Made by a program: the position numbers and the translations under genes
Assembly (NCBI RefSeq): GCF_001310895.1
Contig: NZ_BAZS01000007.1
Location: 52,871 to 116,870 of the forward strand
Length of the DNA stretch: 64,000 nucleotides
DNA from: Virgibacillus halodenitrificans JCM 12304
GTDB taxonomy: Bacteria > Bacillota > Bacilli > Bacillales > Amphibacillaceae
Direction: 5' to 3'
The notes under the pieces: model-generated
Database searches by the model: none
Seen by the model: only the letters and a program-made list of their open reading frames with translations
What the model was told of the DNA's origin: nothing
Shown: positions 63,920 to 64,000 of the stretch, piece after piece
Position numbering within the stretch: position 1 is the stretch's first letter
How the letters are laid out: the number at the start of each line of letters is the position of its first letter

Positions 63920-64000
63920 TTCTTTGGAGAGTTTGATCTTGGCTCAGGACGAACGCTGGCGGCGTGCCTAATACATGCAAGTCGAGCGCGGGAAGCAAGG
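63920..64000 (+). rRNA. rrs: 16S ribosomal RNA, 5' end (cut by window)
   Basis: GAGTTTGATCTTGGCTCAGG, ACGAACGCTGGCGGCGTGCC and TAATACATGCAAGTCGAGCG are the start of 16S rRNA. The mature 5' end is estimated. The base after GATC is T where C or A is usual (27F primer site). The V1 start GCGCGGGAAGCAAGG resembles Virgibacillus-type sequences. Confidence 0.95.

Noticed and set aside
1..64000. CRISPR array, prophage, complete insertion sequence, tRNA genes
   Set aside because: I saw no regularly spaced direct repeats, transposase, integrase, phage structural gene or tRNA-like cloverleaf in the window.

Overview
The window looks like a chromosomal segment of a low-GC, endospore-forming, probably halotolerant member of the Bacillaceae. 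The start of its 16S rRNA gene resembles Virgibacillus or Oceanobacillus relatives, but that genus call is inference. The spore evidence is direct: a GerB-GerA-GerC germinant receptor, SpoVIF, SplA/SplB, an SspO-like SASP, three YjcZ-type mini-proteins, and several sequences that fit sigma-G or sigma-K promoters.

Layout. 1-2.4 kb is the riboflavin operon ribE-ribBA-ribH. 2.5-5.2 kb holds a YndM-like membrane protein, a ZIP metal transporter and a YIEGIA pair. 5.3-9.5 kb is a redox and metal block: BdbC/BdbD thiol oxidation, then a CmtR-like ArsR repressor driving a CadA-type Cd/Zn/Pb ATPase. 10-11.2 kb is a DctA/GltT-type symporter. 11.4-19.3 kb is a copper-resistance island: lipoprotein, CcdA/TauE-like membrane protein, histidine kinase, frameshifted response regulator, CopB-type ATPase, and a multicopper oxidase lipoprotein flanked by two copies of a dispersed repeat. 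prfC follows, with an unusual leader. At 21.3-21.7 kb there is a very short type I toxin-antitoxin locus. 22.5-24.7 kb holds a CoA-disulfide reductase/rhodanese fusion divergent from a DUF302 gene, with persulfide-repressor-like and FNR-like sites between them. 24.8-26.1 kb is splA-splB.

26.3-32.9 kb is a complete gas-vesicle operon in the Bacillus megaterium order P-Q-A/B-R(O)-N-F-G-L-S-K-J-T-U, preceded by a sigma-B-like promoter. Next come a pyrimidine-dimer glycosylase family protein, a DUF4396 protein, a repeat-rich 1 kb stretch, an excisionase-like HTH protein, a SulP transporter with a universal stress protein, a C39 peptidase, a phosphoesterase, an HmoB-like monooxygenase, a YtvA-like LOV-STAS photoreceptor, a phosphodiesterase-like protein, a membrane protein plus amidohydrolase pair, a cation antiporter, a UPF0182 protein, and sporulation and germination genes. 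UvsE and a CBS protein precede an rrn operon with tandem promoters and the first bases of 16S rRNA.

Two themes stand out. First, gas vesicles (flotation) sit in a neighbourhood rich in light and UV functions: SplB, a Pyr_excise protein, UvsE and the LOV-STAS protein. Second, at least five genes (ribBA, the copper response regulator, gvpR/O, an Lsm-like glycine-rich protein, the cation antiporter) carry one- or two-base frameshifts, mostly in short homopolymers. This looks more like consensus sequence error than five independent pseudogenes. The most novel regulatory candidate is the prfC (RF3) leader: a start-stop mini-ORF (ATG-TAA) lies inside a sequence perfectly complementary to the prfC Shine-Dalgarno region, which could let slow termination switch on RF3 synthesis.
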